The position numbers were made by a program, and so were the translations under genes. Positions 24,164 to 32,931 of a stretch of 32,983 bases of DNA are shown here, piece after piece. Below the pieces are notes generated by a model, which was not told where the DNA came from, made no database searches, and worked only from the letters and a program-made list of their open reading frames with translations. This DNA is from an uncultured Caulobacter sp. (lineage in GTDB: Bacteria; Pseudomonadota; Alphaproteobacteria; Caulobacterales; Caulobacteraceae). Each line of letters begins with the position of its first letter. Within the stretch, counting starts at the first letter, position 1. The DNA lies in NCBI RefSeq assembly GCF_937900395.1, contig NZ_CALCDX010000187.1, positions 1 through 32,983 of the forward strand, read 5' to 3'.

Positions 24164-25050
24164 GCGAGGCGGTACTGGCCGCTGAGCCCTTCGCCCTCGG
24201 CGGCGACGCGGCCTTCCTTCACCAGCTGGTTCATGTGAGCCAGAACCGACAGGGCCGCGGCCGGATGCAGGCGCGGGTCGACGGCGGCGTAGAGGCTGGG
24301 AACCATGGCGGGGATCGAGGTGAACCCCGCGCCCAGCGCCTCCAGGATCTGCGCCTCGCGCGCTTTGCGGTGAGCGATATAGGCGTCGATGAATGGCCCG
24401 ACTTCCCTTACCGGTGCGCCGTGGGTCGGCCAAAGGGTGTCGAAGCTGCGCGCCCGCACCTTGGCCAGGCTGGCGAAATAGTCGCCCATGTCGCCGTCGG
24501 GCGGGCTGACCACGGTCGTCGACCAGCCCATGATGTGGTCGCCGGAGAACAGGGCGTTCTCTTCCTTCAGCGCGAAACAGACGTGGTTTGAGGTGTGGCC
24601 GGGGGTGGTCACGGCCTCCAGCGTCCAGCCGCGGCCGCTGACGACGTCGCCGTCGGAAAGTTCGACATCGGGACGGAAGCGATGGTCGGCGCCTTCCTCC
24701 AGGCTCGGCGCGGCGGCCTCGCCGTGGTCCGCCGCCGCGGGGCGACCATACACCTTGGCGCCGAACAGATCGGCCAGAGGGCGGGCGAGGGGGCTGTGGT
24801 CCAGGTGGTGGTGGGTGACCAGCACGTGGGTGACGCGCTCACCCGCCAGCGCGCTTTTCAGCGCCTCGAAGTGCTCGGGCAGGTCGGGGCCCGGGTCGAT
24901 CACCGCCACCTCGCCCCGGCCGATGATGTAGACGCCGGTGCCCGTGTAGGTGAACGGGCCGGGATTGCGGGCGATCACCCGCCGGATCAGCGGCGAGACC
25001 TGGTCGCAGCGGCCGTACTCGAACGCCAGCTCGCGGACGAAGGGGATCAT
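24160..25050 (-). CDS. Metallo-beta-lactamase-fold hydrolase (LACTB2-like)
   Basis: The 296-residue product has the MBL metal motif THHHLDH (79-85, giving His80, His82, Asp84 and His85). Further ligands fit: His in TTPGHTSNH, Asp in LFSGDHIMG and His in WPTHGAP. A C-terminal winged-helix-like tail (LHPAAALSVLAHMNQLVKEG, VAAEGEGLSGQYRL) matches the LACTB2/RNase-type subgroup rather than true beta-lactamases. It probably binds two zinc ions. The substrate is not evident; LACTB2 homologues act on RNA or thioesters. It is convergent with pdxH and overlaps it by 4 bp. Confidence 0.88.
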   Translation of the reverse strand: MIPFVRELAFEYGRCDQVSPLIRRVIARNPGPFTYTGTGVYIIGRGEVAVIDPGPDLPEHFEALKSALAGERVTHVLVTHHHLDHSPLARPLADLFGAKVYGRPAAADHGEAAAPSLEEGADHRFRPDVELSDGDVVSGRGWTLEAVTTPGHTSNHVCFALKEENALFSGDHIMGWSTTVVSPPDGDMGDYFASLAKVRARSFDTLWPTHGAPVREVGPFIDAYIAHRKAREAQILEALGAGFTSIPAMVPSLYAAVDPRLHPAAALSVLAHMNQLVKEGRVAAEGEGLSGQYRLA

Positions 25051-25129
25051 GCGGTCGCTCCGGTTTCGGGCCTGATCACGGCGCCGGTCTTGCGCTGAGG
25101 TCTTTCAAGTATCCCAGGGGGACCGGATC

Positions 25130-25276
25130 ATGGCGACGGACGCGGCGATTTTTGTTTCAAAACGGCTTCAGCGCGCGGCCTTCGCCGTCCTCTGTATCAT
25201 GCTGGCGCAGTTCGCTTTGGCCAGCTGCCAGGCCGAACCGACGCCGATGGCCGCGCGCGAAGCGGTCGCCTTCTAG
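25130..25276 (+). CDS. Small lipoprotein, 48 aa
   Basis: The frame starts at ATG 25130 with AGGGGGA about 8 bp upstream and encodes 48 residues. A basic N-terminus (SKRLQR) leads into a hydrophobic stretch (AAFAVLCIMLAQFALA) and a lipobox LASC with Cys33, followed by the short tail QAEPTPMAAREAVAF. It should be lipidated and membrane-anchored, leaving only about 16 mature residues. Its stop (25274-25276) overlaps the stop of the convergent phosphatase through CTAG. The function is unknown; the strong ribosome site and intact lipobox argue it is real. Confidence 0.65.
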   Translation: MATDAAIFVSKRLQRAAFAVLCIMLAQFALASCQAEPTPMAAREAVAF

Positions 25277-25680
25277 GCCGGCAGCACGCCAGAGAGATCG
25301 TAGCCGGCGTTCAGGCCCTGCTCGACCAGCGTCTGACGATCCGCGCCCGCCAGGGCCTGGCCGATCGACCAGGTGACGATCGAGCGGGTGCCCGAGCGGC
25401 AGAAGGCCAGCACCGGACCGTTCGCCGCCTCGACCGCGTCTCGGACCGTCTCCACCTGATCCAGCGTCGGGCCGCCGCGCACGGGGACATAGAGATAGTC
25501 CAAGCCCGCCGCCCGCGCGGCCGCCTCGATCGCCGCGCTCGAGGGCTGGCCGGGGTCTTCGCCGTCCGGGCGATTGTTGATCACCAGAACGAATCCTTCA
25601 GCCGCGGCGCGGGCCATATCGGCCTCCGTGACCTGAGGGCTGACCGAGAGAGAGTCGGTAACGCGTCGAAAATCGCTCAT
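25273..25680 (-). CDS. TIGR01244/DUF442 phosphatase (rhodanese-loop type)
   Basis: The 135-residue product starts at ATG 25678-25680 (MSDFRRVTDSLSVSPQV). It carries the DUF442 motifs VSPQVTEADM, FVLVINNRPDGED and the active-site loop CRSGTRS with Cys94. The loop is one residue shorter than CX5R of classical tyrosine phosphatases, which is normal for this family and for rhodaneses. Related proteins are fused to sulfide-handling MBL enzymes. An open extension upstream to 25767 is not needed. A GGTCCG/CGGACC hairpin (25710-25724) lies just upstream of its start. Confidence 0.85.
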   Translation of the reverse strand: MSDFRRVTDSLSVSPQVTEADMARAAAEGFVLVINNRPDGEDPGQPSSAAIEAAARAAGLDYLYVPVRGGPTLDQVETVRDAVEAANGPVLAFCRSGTRSIVTWSIGQALAGADRQTLVEQGLNAGYDLSGVLPA

Positions 25681-26286
25681 GGCTCCGCCGAACTGACTAG
25701 TCGCGACGCGGTCCGTCGCGGACCCATCTTCGCGGCGAGGCAGCGCCCACGCAATGGTCACCCGCACCCGCGGGGCGCCCTCAAAAGTAGCGCCGAGTAT
25801 AGGTAAGTTAATCGATGGTGGCGCGGCTTGTTAAAAAAGTTTCACATAAATCGGGCCTGCGCGGGGTGTTTCAACCTAATGTCAACTGTCTCGGGAAACT
25901 TTATGGCGTATTTCTCGCCTGATGTGTGCGTCGCGAACCGCTGTTATCAGAGTCCGAATTGCTGAAGTAAATCAGATGACTTCCTCGCGCTACGGCTAAG
26001 CTTAGCGCTACTGCAGAGACCAAGTGATCATCGATCTCTCGAAAAGTGTCGGCCCTGTGGCTATTTTGCGACAGGCTGAAGTGATGTGAATTGCAAATTT
26101 GTAATCCTAATTGACCCCCGGCTGGGACGCCCCCTAACGTCCGCTTAACCGGGGAAATTGTTTCCGGGACACGAGTGATCTGGTGGCGCCGTTAGGCGGT
26201 TTTCCGCTCCAGGCCGGACAAAGTTTCTAGAGGGGAATTTGTCCGGCTTGCCGCCCGCGCCACGTACAGAGGGGATATGGATCAGC
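25681..26286. promoter_or_regulatory. 606-bp non-coding leader of the TonB receptor
   Basis: No credible gene lies here. The first 120 bp serve the minus-strand phosphatase. Further right is an AT-richer stretch with a perfect palindrome GCTAAGCTTAGC (25995-26006). The last 180 bp hold structured elements. CCCCGG (26116-26121) pairs with CCGGGG (26149-26154), enclosing GGACG (26125-26129) with CGTCC (26138-26142). GGAAA (26153-26157) pairs with TTTCC (26161-26165), which competes with the first stem. GCCGGACAAA (26213-26222) pairs with TTTGTCCGGC (26238-26247). A TTGACC at 26111 could be a -35 element. The receptor start has GAGGGG about 11 bp upstream. Confidence 0.5.
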
Positions 26287-29200
26287 ATGAATTCCACCAA
26301 AGGTAGCGCCCGCGCACGCCTGATGACGACGACCTTGTTGGCTGGGCTGGCCGCGATCGCCGCGCCGGCGACCGTGTTCGTCGCCGCCGGCCTTGCGCCC
26401 GCCACGGCTCTCGCTCAGGACTATACGAGCGGTACTCTGACCGGTACGGTCAAAGACACCTCCGGCGTCGCCGTTCCAGGCGCGGCCGTTGTCGTTAAGT
26501 CCCTGTCTCAGGGCTTCGAACGCAACGTCACCACGGATGCCAACGGTCAGTTCCGGGTTCCGCTGATCCCCACTGGCGGCTATTCGGTCGCGATCTCCAA
26601 GGCAGGATATCGCTCCACCGCGGACGGCAATGTGTCGGTCGCTCTGGGGTCGTCCGCCTACACCTTCACCCTGGCCAGCGAGGCCGACTCCGTCTCGGAA
26701 GTCGTGATTACGGCGACCGCCAATCCGCAGCTGGATTTCGCGGGCACCACGACCGGCCTGGTCGTGGATATTGAGACGCTGACCAAGCGCGTCCCCATCG
26801 CGCGGAGCGTGACCGCAGTGGCGCTGCTGGCGCCCACGGTCGTCCGAGGCGGCTCGTCGAGCGACGCGACGTTCGCGAACCAGCCGTCGATCGGTGGTTC
26901 GTCGATCGCCGAGAACGCATACTACGTGAACGGCCTGAACATCACGAACTTCAACACGTACATCGGCGGCGCCACGGTGCCGTTCGACTTCTACAAAACG
27001 ATTGAAGTCAAGACCGGTGGCTATCCCGCCGAATTTGGTCGCTCGACCGGCGGCGTGCTGAACGCGGTCACCAAGTCGGGCGGCAACGACTTCCACTTCG
27101 CCGTTCGCGGCAACTGGTCGCCGTCGTCGTTGACCGAACAGGCCAAGGACACCTTCCAGAACGCCAATCATCGCGACTACGATCGCAGCGAAAGCCTCAC
27201 CTTCGAAGCCAGTGGTCCGATTATCGAGGATCGCCTGTTCTTCTACGTGATGAACCAGCAGCAGAAGGTGGTCAGCAAGTTCGCGTCGAAGACCACCAAC
27301 AGCTACAACATCGACTCGCGCAACGATCCCTTCTGGGGCGTGAAGCTGGACGGTTACATCACCGACAAGCAGCACCTGGAATTCACCTGGCTAGACACCA
27401 CCCGCCAGACGGATCGCCGCACCTATGGCTATGACGGCGACACCGATGTGGTCGGATCCCAACTTCAAAGCACGACCGCTTTCCAGGCGGGCGGACCGAG
27501 CTGGGTCGGTAAGTACACCGGTTCGTTCACCGACTGGTTCACCCTTTCGGCCGCTTACGGTATCTCCAAGGACCGTGACAACACGATCCCGGGCAACTCC
27601 GCAGATCCGCTCGTCAACGACCTGCGATCGGGGACCACGAGCCGCATCAGCCAACAGTCGAACGGCAACAACGACTTCCCGCTGAACACTAAGCGCGAGT
27701 TCTACCGCATTGACGCCGACCTCTACTTCAATCTGCTCGGCAAGCACCACATCCGTGGCGGCTTCGACGAGGAGAAGCTGACGCTGGAGCATTTCACGGA
27801 ACGCACCGGGGGTGTCCGCTATCAGTATCGCCGGGGTTCGGCGAGCAACGCCCAAGGCGTCGCGGCGGGCCAAGACTATCTCGAGCTACAATACTTCCGG
27901 ACCGGCGGCAACTTCAGCGGCAAGAACCGGGCGTACTACATCCAAGACTCTTGGGACGTGGCTGACACCGGCTTGACCCTGAATCTCGGCGTCCGCCTCG
28001 ACAAGTTCGCTTCGGCGAACGCCGCCGGCGAGAACTTCGTCGAGTTCGACAAGGAAATCGGTCCGCGTATCGGGTTCACTTACGACCCGACCGGCGACGG
28101 CATGAACAAGGTCTTTGGTAACTTCGGGCGTTACTATTTGCCCGTCGCCTCCAACACCGCCTTTCGCCAAGGCGCCTCGGAACTCTTCTTCCGGGAATTC
28201 TACAATGCGCCGGCCGGCGGTTTCGTGATCGACCCGGTGACGGGTCTGCCCGCGGCTATCGGCTCGCAGATCACCCAGGCGACCAACCCTGGCTTCGTCT
28301 CCGCCGCGCCTTGCCCGGCCGGCGGTCGCGGGCCGGCGGGTCTGGACGCCTGCTCGGTCACCAGCGACGGTTCGGTGCTGCCGACGATCGCCGCCATCTC
28401 GCGGAACCTCAAGTCGACCTTCGAGGACGAATACATCCTCGGCTATGAGCGTCGCTTCAACAGCCTGTGGACCGGTCGTGTCGTTCTTTCCTACAAGAAC
28501 ATGGGTCGCGTTTCGGAAGACGTCGCCATCGACGCCGCCGTCCTGAAGTATTGCGCCGCCAAAGGCATCTCGGGTTGCGAAGACATCTGGACCGGTTTCC
28601 ACCAGTACGTGATCGTCAATCCGGGCTTCGACCAGACCATCGTGCTGCGCGACACGATTGGGAACGACGCCGCTGGCACGCTGCGTGAGGTCAACTTCAC
28701 GGCCGCCGACCTGAACTATCCGAAGGCCAAGCGCGAATATCTTGGCCTGGAAGTTTCGTTCGAGCGCGCCTTCGACGGTAAGTGGGGCCTGCAAGGCTCG
28801 TACGTGCTATCGGAGTCGAAGGGCAATTACGAAGGCTTCGTAAAGTCCGACGTGGGTCAGGACGACGCCGGCATCACCCAGGACTTCGACCAACCCGGCC
28901 TGACGGAAGGCAGCTACGGCTACCTGCCGAACCATCGTGGTCATCAGTTCAAGCTGTTCGGCTCCTATGCGGTAACCGAAAGCCTGCTGGTTGGCGCCAA
29001 CTATAGCCTGCTATCGCCCAAGAAGTTCGCCTGCTTCGGCTTCCATCCGACCGACGTCTTCGCACAGGTCTATGGCGCCGCGGCGTTCTACTGCGATGGC
29101 AAGCAAACTCCGCGTGGCTCGGTCTATCAGAGCGACTGGAACTCCAACCTCGACCTCTCGCTGCGCTATACGGTGCCGGCGAAGTGGTCGGTCGGTGGGA

Positions 29201-29370
29201 ACCTCGTCCTGCGCGCCGACGTGTTCAACGTGTTCAACAGCAAGGCTGTCACGGACACCTGGGAGTTCGGTGAAGTCGGCGGCGTCGGCGACAAGGATCC
29301 GAACTACAAGGCGCCCACGGCCTACCAAGCGCCGCGGTCGATCCGTTTCGGTTTCGATCTGGAATTCTAG
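26287..29370 (+). CDS. TonB-dependent outer-membrane receptor, Oar-like with carboxypeptidase-regulatory domain
   Basis: The receptor imports a large or scarce substrate across the outer membrane using TonB energy. The 1027-residue product starts at ATG 26287. It has a signal peptide ending near ATALAQ (residues 35-40), then a carboxypeptidase-D regulatory-like beta domain (about 45-125: GTLTGTVKDTSGVAVPGAAV, TTDANGQFRVPLIPTGGYSV). A TonB-box-like EVVITATA follows, then the plug (YYVNGLNITNF, YPAEFGRSTGGVLNAVTKSG). The rest is a beta-barrel ending in Phe (RFGFDLEF), the BAM signal. This architecture is that of the Oar subfamily. The ligand is not predictable. It has its own structured leader and a strong terminator. 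Confidence 0.93.
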   Translation: MNSTKGSARARLMTTTLLAGLAAIAAPATVFVAAGLAPATALAQDYTSGTLTGTVKDTSGVAVPGAAVVVKSLSQGFERNVTTDANGQFRVPLIPTGGYSVAISKAGYRSTADGNVSVALGSSAYTFTLASEADSVSEVVITATANPQLDFAGTTTGLVVDIETLTKRVPIARSVTAVALLAPTVVRGGSSSDATFANQPSIGGSSIAENAYYVNGLNITNFNTYIGGATVPFDFYKTIEVKTGGYPAEFGRSTGGVLNAVTKSGGNDFHFAVRGNWSPSSLTEQAKDTFQNANHRDYDRSESLTFEASGPIIEDRLFFYVMNQQQKVVSKFASKTTNSYNIDSRNDPFWGVKLDGYITDKQHLEFTWLDTTRQTDRRTYGYDGDTDVVGSQLQSTTAFQAGGPSWVGKYTGSFTDWFTLSAAYGISKDRDNTIPGNSADPLVNDLRSGTTSRISQQSNGNNDFPLNTKREFYRIDADLYFNLLGKHHIRGGFDEEKLTLEHFTERTGGVRYQYRRGSASNAQGVAAGQDYLELQYFRTGGNFSGKNRAYYIQDSWDVADTGLTLNLGVRLDKFASANAAGENFVEFDKEIGPRIGFTYDPTGDGMNKVFGNFGRYYLPVASNTAFRQGASELFFREFYNAPAGGFVIDPVTGLPAAIGSQITQATNPGFVSAAPCPAGGRGPAGLDACSVTSDGSVLPTIAAISRNLKSTFEDEYILGYERRFNSLWTGRVVLSYKNMGRVSEDVAIDAAVLKYCAAKGISGCEDIWTGFHQYVIVNPGFDQTIVLRDTIGNDAAGTLREVNFTAADLNYPKAKREYLGLEVSFERAFDGKWGLQGSYVLSESKGNYEGFVKSDVGQDDAGITQDFDQPGLTEGSYGYLPNHRGHQFKLFGSYAVTESLLVGANYSLLSPKKFACFGFHPTDVFAQVYGAAAFYCDGKQTPRGSVYQSDWNSNLDLSLRYTVPAKWSVGGNLVLRADVFNVFNSKAVTDTWEFGEVGGVGDKDPNYKAPTAYQAPRSIRFGFDLEF

Positions 29371-29392
29371 GCCCGGCCTGGATCTTAAGATT

Positions 29393-29423
29393 GGCGGCGC
29401 CCCTCTGGGGCGCCGCCTTTTTT
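29393..29423 (+). terminator. Rho-independent terminator after the TonB receptor
   Basis: GGCGGCGCCCC (29393-29403) pairs perfectly with GGGGCGCCGCC (29407-29417) around loop TCT, followed by six T (29418-29423). It sits between convergent genes. Confidence 0.93.
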
Positions 29424-29468
29424 GTGCGCCGAGATAGCGCCGGCGCGTCGACCGGCGCCCGCGCGGAC

Positions 29469-30956
29469 TCAGGTGCGGCTTGCGGCCTCGTAGGCCTTGA
29501 AGAATGGCGCGAGGTGTTCGGCGTATCGCCGAGCGCCGCCGATCGATGTCCGATAAAGCGGCTGCCGCACCTGTCCGACGCTAGCGGTCTGCACGGCGCG
29601 TTCGGTTTTGTGGAAATCCATCACCTGAGCCTCGAATGGCAGCCGGCAATGGTCGAGCAGTCGGCGCATCCAGGTCTCGGGCTCGGCGACGAGGTCCTCG
29701 TATCGCAGGGTCAGGATGTCGTCTGGGTAGAGCGTGGTCCAATGAGCGTGCAGCCGATCCTCGTCGGCTACATAGGACCCGATCGTCTCCAGCGACCAGC
29801 TCCAGTCCATGCCTTGCGCGAAACGCGTGCGGAAGATTGACCAAGCCGCGTCGCCAGGGTCCCGCTGGAGCCACACGAAACGGGCGCCTGGCAGGACGTG
29901 CCGGATCAAGCCGAGCAGACGGCTGTGGTTGAGCGTCTTATCGACGACCTTGCCGCTCGGGCCGAAACGTTGCTCCAAAAGGTGTAGATAGTCTTGCCCG
30001 ATAGAGGTCCAGCTATCTGGCGCGACGTCCACTGTATCGCGGGGACTAAAGCCAGGCAGAGCCATGGCGGCGGTCCGAAACAGGTTCAACTCCGCGCCGC
30101 CGCTGACTTGGCTGTGGCTCGCAAGAATCTGCTCCACCAAGGTGGTGCCGGATCGGGGAAGGCCCAAAACAAAGATGGCGCGCGCGCCGGAGGCGCCGCT
30201 CGGCGCAAGCGCGTCAAAGAACGGTTCGTTCATCCCTTCGATGATTTCGTCCACCAGGCGCCGCGCGGGGCGAGGATCGTAGGCGCGCGAAGGTGCGACC
30301 AGGCCGCCGCCTTGCAGATACGCCCTAAACCCGTCTTCCGTGTGGCCCGCGTCGATGAGCGCCTTACCGAGAGCGTAGAGCAGGATACTCTTGGCCTCGT
30401 TGTCCGCGGTCGTCCGCGCGACGGCGGCTCGCAGCGCGTCTATATCCGGATCACCGGCCTTAAACATCTTGAGGTCGACCAGCGTCAGCCACGGCCAGGC
30501 CGAGGCTGCGGGCGGAAGCGCGGCGATCGCGCCGCGTAGAGCGCGTTCGGCGTCGGTGGAGCGCCCAAGCTGGGCATAGCAGGTGCCCAGGAAATGCAGG
30601 ACCGAAGGGTGAGAAGGATGGCTCCGGAGGAGGCGTTCCGCTTCCGCAACGGCCGCTTGGGTCTGTCCCGCTTGCGCCAGAAGACTCCCCAACTGCAGAA
30701 GACGTCCTCCGTCTTCCGGAGACAGGGCGACAAATCTCCTCATCGCGTTCAAAGCCAGGGTGATCTCGCCAATGGTCATGGCAAGTCCCGCGACCGATCG
30801 CCAAGTCTCACCGAGGGGCGGGGCTTCCTGATCAAGGGCGGCCAAATGGCGCGCCGCTAGCGGGCGGTTTCTAGCCTCGAAAGCCTTGAGCGCGGCGGGG
30901 AGGAGATCGCGTCCACGCGGTGTTTGGCCGCTGAGGGGCGGCGTCGGAGCGGTCAC
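29469..30956 (-). CDS. TPR-repeat sulfotransferase
   Basis: The 495-residue product combines an N-terminal TPR array (about residues 20-230: LLQLGSLLAQAGQTQAAVAEA, LHFLGTCYAQLGRSTDAERAL, LLYALGKALIDAGHTEDGF) with a C-terminal PAPS-dependent sulfotransferase domain. The 5'-phosphosulfate loop is GLPRSGTTLVEQILASHS (from about residue 265), and the later strand is FVWLQRDPGDAAWSIF with the RDP motif that binds the 3'-phosphate. It should transfer sulfate to an unknown acceptor, with the TPRs as binding platform. It starts 15 bp downstream of sppA on the same strand, so they may share a transcript. Homologues often lie beside Oar-like receptors, as here. Confidence 0.9.
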   Translation of the reverse strand: MTAPTPPLSGQTPRGRDLLPAALKAFEARNRPLAARHLAALDQEAPPLGETWRSVAGLAMTIGEITLALNAMRRFVALSPEDGGRLLQLGSLLAQAGQTQAAVAEAERLLRSHPSHPSVLHFLGTCYAQLGRSTDAERALRGAIAALPPAASAWPWLTLVDLKMFKAGDPDIDALRAAVARTTADNEAKSILLYALGKALIDAGHTEDGFRAYLQGGGLVAPSRAYDPRPARRLVDEIIEGMNEPFFDALAPSGASGARAIFVLGLPRSGTTLVEQILASHSQVSGGAELNLFRTAAMALPGFSPRDTVDVAPDSWTSIGQDYLHLLEQRFGPSGKVVDKTLNHSRLLGLIRHVLPGARFVWLQRDPGDAAWSIFRTRFAQGMDWSWSLETIGSYVADEDRLHAHWTTLYPDDILTLRYEDLVAEPETWMRRLLDHCRLPFEAQVMDFHKTERAVQTASVGQVRQPLYRTSIGGARRYAEHLAPFFKAYEAASRT

Positions 30957-30971
30957 GATGAGACTGCCCCC

Positions 30972-32756
30972 CTACCGCACCGGCGTATCCGCTAGCACCG
31001 ACGCCCCGCCGGGCGCCGCGCGCAGGCGGGCCTTGGCCATTTCGTCCAGCATGGCCTGCGAGCGGGGATCGCCCAACACCCAGGCGGCGGCCGCCAGCGT
31101 CCGGACCGAGGTCTCGCTGACGCCCAGCAGCTTCTCCAGGGCTTCGAAGGGGGACGGACCGCCGTCCATGCGCTTGAGGCGCACGTCGCCATTCAGCTTG
31201 GCCAGGGCCTTGGCCTTGTCGACCGCCTGGTAGAAGCCGCCCAGTTCGTCGACCAGGCCCAGTTGCTTGGCCTGCTCACCGGTCCAGACGCGGCCCTTGG
31301 CGATCTCGCGCACGCGGGCGGCGGGCAGCTTGCGGCCCTCGGCCACGCGGGTGATGAAGCCCGCATAGATGCGATCCATCCAGCCGGCGAACTTGGCGCG
31401 TTGCTCGGGCGTGAAGCCGTCCCCCGAGCCGAAGGCCTGGGCGTAGTCGCCGCCGACGTGCAGCTGCTTGGTGTCGACGCCGAACCGCGCCAGGGCGTCG
31501 CCGATGGCGAACTTGCCGCCATAGACGCCGATCGAGCCGGTCAGGGTCGAAGGCTGGGCGACGATGGCGTCGGCCTGGCTGGAGATCCAGTAGCCGCCGG
31601 AGGCCGCGTAGGTCCCCATGCTGACCACGACCGGCTTGCCCGCCGCCTTGGCGGCCTTCATCGCCGCGAGGATCTGTTCCGAGGCGGTGTCCGAGCCGCC
31701 GGGCGACGAGACGCGGAAGACGATCGCCTTGACGTCCTTGTCGTCGGTCGCGTTCTTGAAGGCCTGGGCCACGTCGTCGGAGTAGACGTTGCTCTCGCCG
31801 CCAAACGGCGAGCCGCCGCCGCTGGTGCCGGTGACGATCGCGCCCTCGGCGCCGATCACCGCGATGGCCGGACCGGTCTTCACGACGGGCGGCTTGGAGC
31901 GCGAGGCGTAATCGTCGAAGTCGATCAGCTTGGCGCCCTTGCCGGCCTTGTCGAGGGCGAAGGCCTGGACGTCGCTGACCTGGCCGACCTTGTCGATCAG
32001 GCCCTTGGTCTGCGCTTCCTGGGCGCTGTAGGGACCGTCCTCGAGCGTGCGGGTCAGCTGGACCGGATCGCGCTTGCGATCGACGGCGGCGCTGACCAGG
32101 GCGGTGCGATAGACTGAGCCCATCCACGACAACGTCGATTCCCGGTGAGCCGGCGTGTAGTCGCTATAAAGATACGGATTGACCGCGTTCTTGTACTCGT
32201 AGCGCTGCTCGTAGTCGGCCTTGACGCCGTACTTGTCGAAGAAGCGCTTGAAGAACATCGACTCGCTGGAGAGGCCGACCGCCTGGAAGCTGCTGTCGGG
32301 CTGCATCCAGAGCTCGCTGGCCGAGGCGCCCAGCATGTAGGTCGAGGTGACCATGCCCGAGGGGTAGAGGCCCTGGCTGTGGGCGTAGATCGGCTTTCCG
32401 CCGACATCGCGGAAGTGCTTGAAAGCCAGGCGCAGCTCGTCGGCCGCGGCCGGGGCGACGCCGCCCTCCGGCAGGCGCACCAGGATGGCGCGGACCTTGT
32501 CGTCCTTTTCCGCCCGTCGCAGCGTCTCGATAATCGACATCACGGAGTCGCCGCTTCCGCCCAGGGCCGCGAACGGGTTGCGGGGCGTCTGGTCGGTCAG
32601 GCCCTCGCGCAGGTCCAGTTGCAGGACGGCATGGGCCGGCGGCGGGGCGGGGCGCGCCGCTCCGGCGGCGATCACGACGAGGAGGAACGGAACTCCGACC
32701 ACGAACAACAGAAGGCCGACAAAGACGCCGGCGACGGTCAGGAAGAACTGCTTCAT
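30972..32756 (-). CDS. sppA: Signal peptide peptidase SppA, 67-kDa type
   Basis: SppA is an inner-membrane serine protease that degrades cleaved signal peptides in the periplasm. The 594-residue product starts at ATG 32754-32756 (MKQFFLTVAG); an upstream open stretch of about 31 codons is not needed. One N-terminal membrane anchor (about residues 5-33) precedes two tandem S49 domains. The catalytic pair matches E. coli SppA: Lys189 in YEYKNAVNPY and Ser386 in TYAASGGYW. The tandem-domain length is that of the long enzymes. The 175 bp between its start and the tRNA show no recognisable operator. Confidence 0.94.
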   Translation of the reverse strand: MKQFFLTVAGVFVGLLLFVVGVPFLLVVIAAGAARPAPPPAHAVLQLDLREGLTDQTPRNPFAALGGSGDSVMSIIETLRRAEKDDKVRAILVRLPEGGVAPAAADELRLAFKHFRDVGGKPIYAHSQGLYPSGMVTSTYMLGASASELWMQPDSSFQAVGLSSESMFFKRFFDKYGVKADYEQRYEYKNAVNPYLYSDYTPAHRESTLSWMGSVYRTALVSAAVDRKRDPVQLTRTLEDGPYSAQEAQTKGLIDKVGQVSDVQAFALDKAGKGAKLIDFDDYASRSKPPVVKTGPAIAVIGAEGAIVTGTSGGGSPFGGESNVYSDDVAQAFKNATDDKDVKAIVFRVSSPGGSDTASEQILAAMKAAKAAGKPVVVSMGTYAASGGYWISSQADAIVAQPSTLTGSIGVYGGKFAIGDALARFGVDTKQLHVGGDYAQAFGSGDGFTPEQRAKFAGWMDRIYAGFITRVAEGRKLPAARVREIAKGRVWTGEQAKQLGLVDELGGFYQAVDKAKALAKLNGDVRLKRMDGGPSPFEALEKLLGVSETSVRTLAAAAWVLGDPRSQAMLDEMAKARLRAAPGGASVLADTPVR

Positions 32757-32931
32757 CGGAAGTCCCGTTGGGAGGTGTCCAGCACAAGCTACTCGGTGTC
32801 GCGGACGGTTCCAAATGAAGAGCGCGCAACGCTGTTCGGCTTCGCGCAAGATTGGCGGCAGCGCCGGGGCGCTGGCCGCTAGTGTTCTGTTTTTTCGGCA
32901 AATTTCCCGCTTCTGGTTAGCGGGGAGGAAA

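Noticed and set aside
26111..26138. TTGACC ... CTAACG as the TonB receptor promoter
   Set aside because: Spacing is acceptable but the bases also form the nested hairpin; without a mapped start I do not list it as a separate promoter.
26089..26286. Cobalamin riboswitch upstream of the TonB receptor
   Set aside because: No B12-box-like GCCACTG core is visible.
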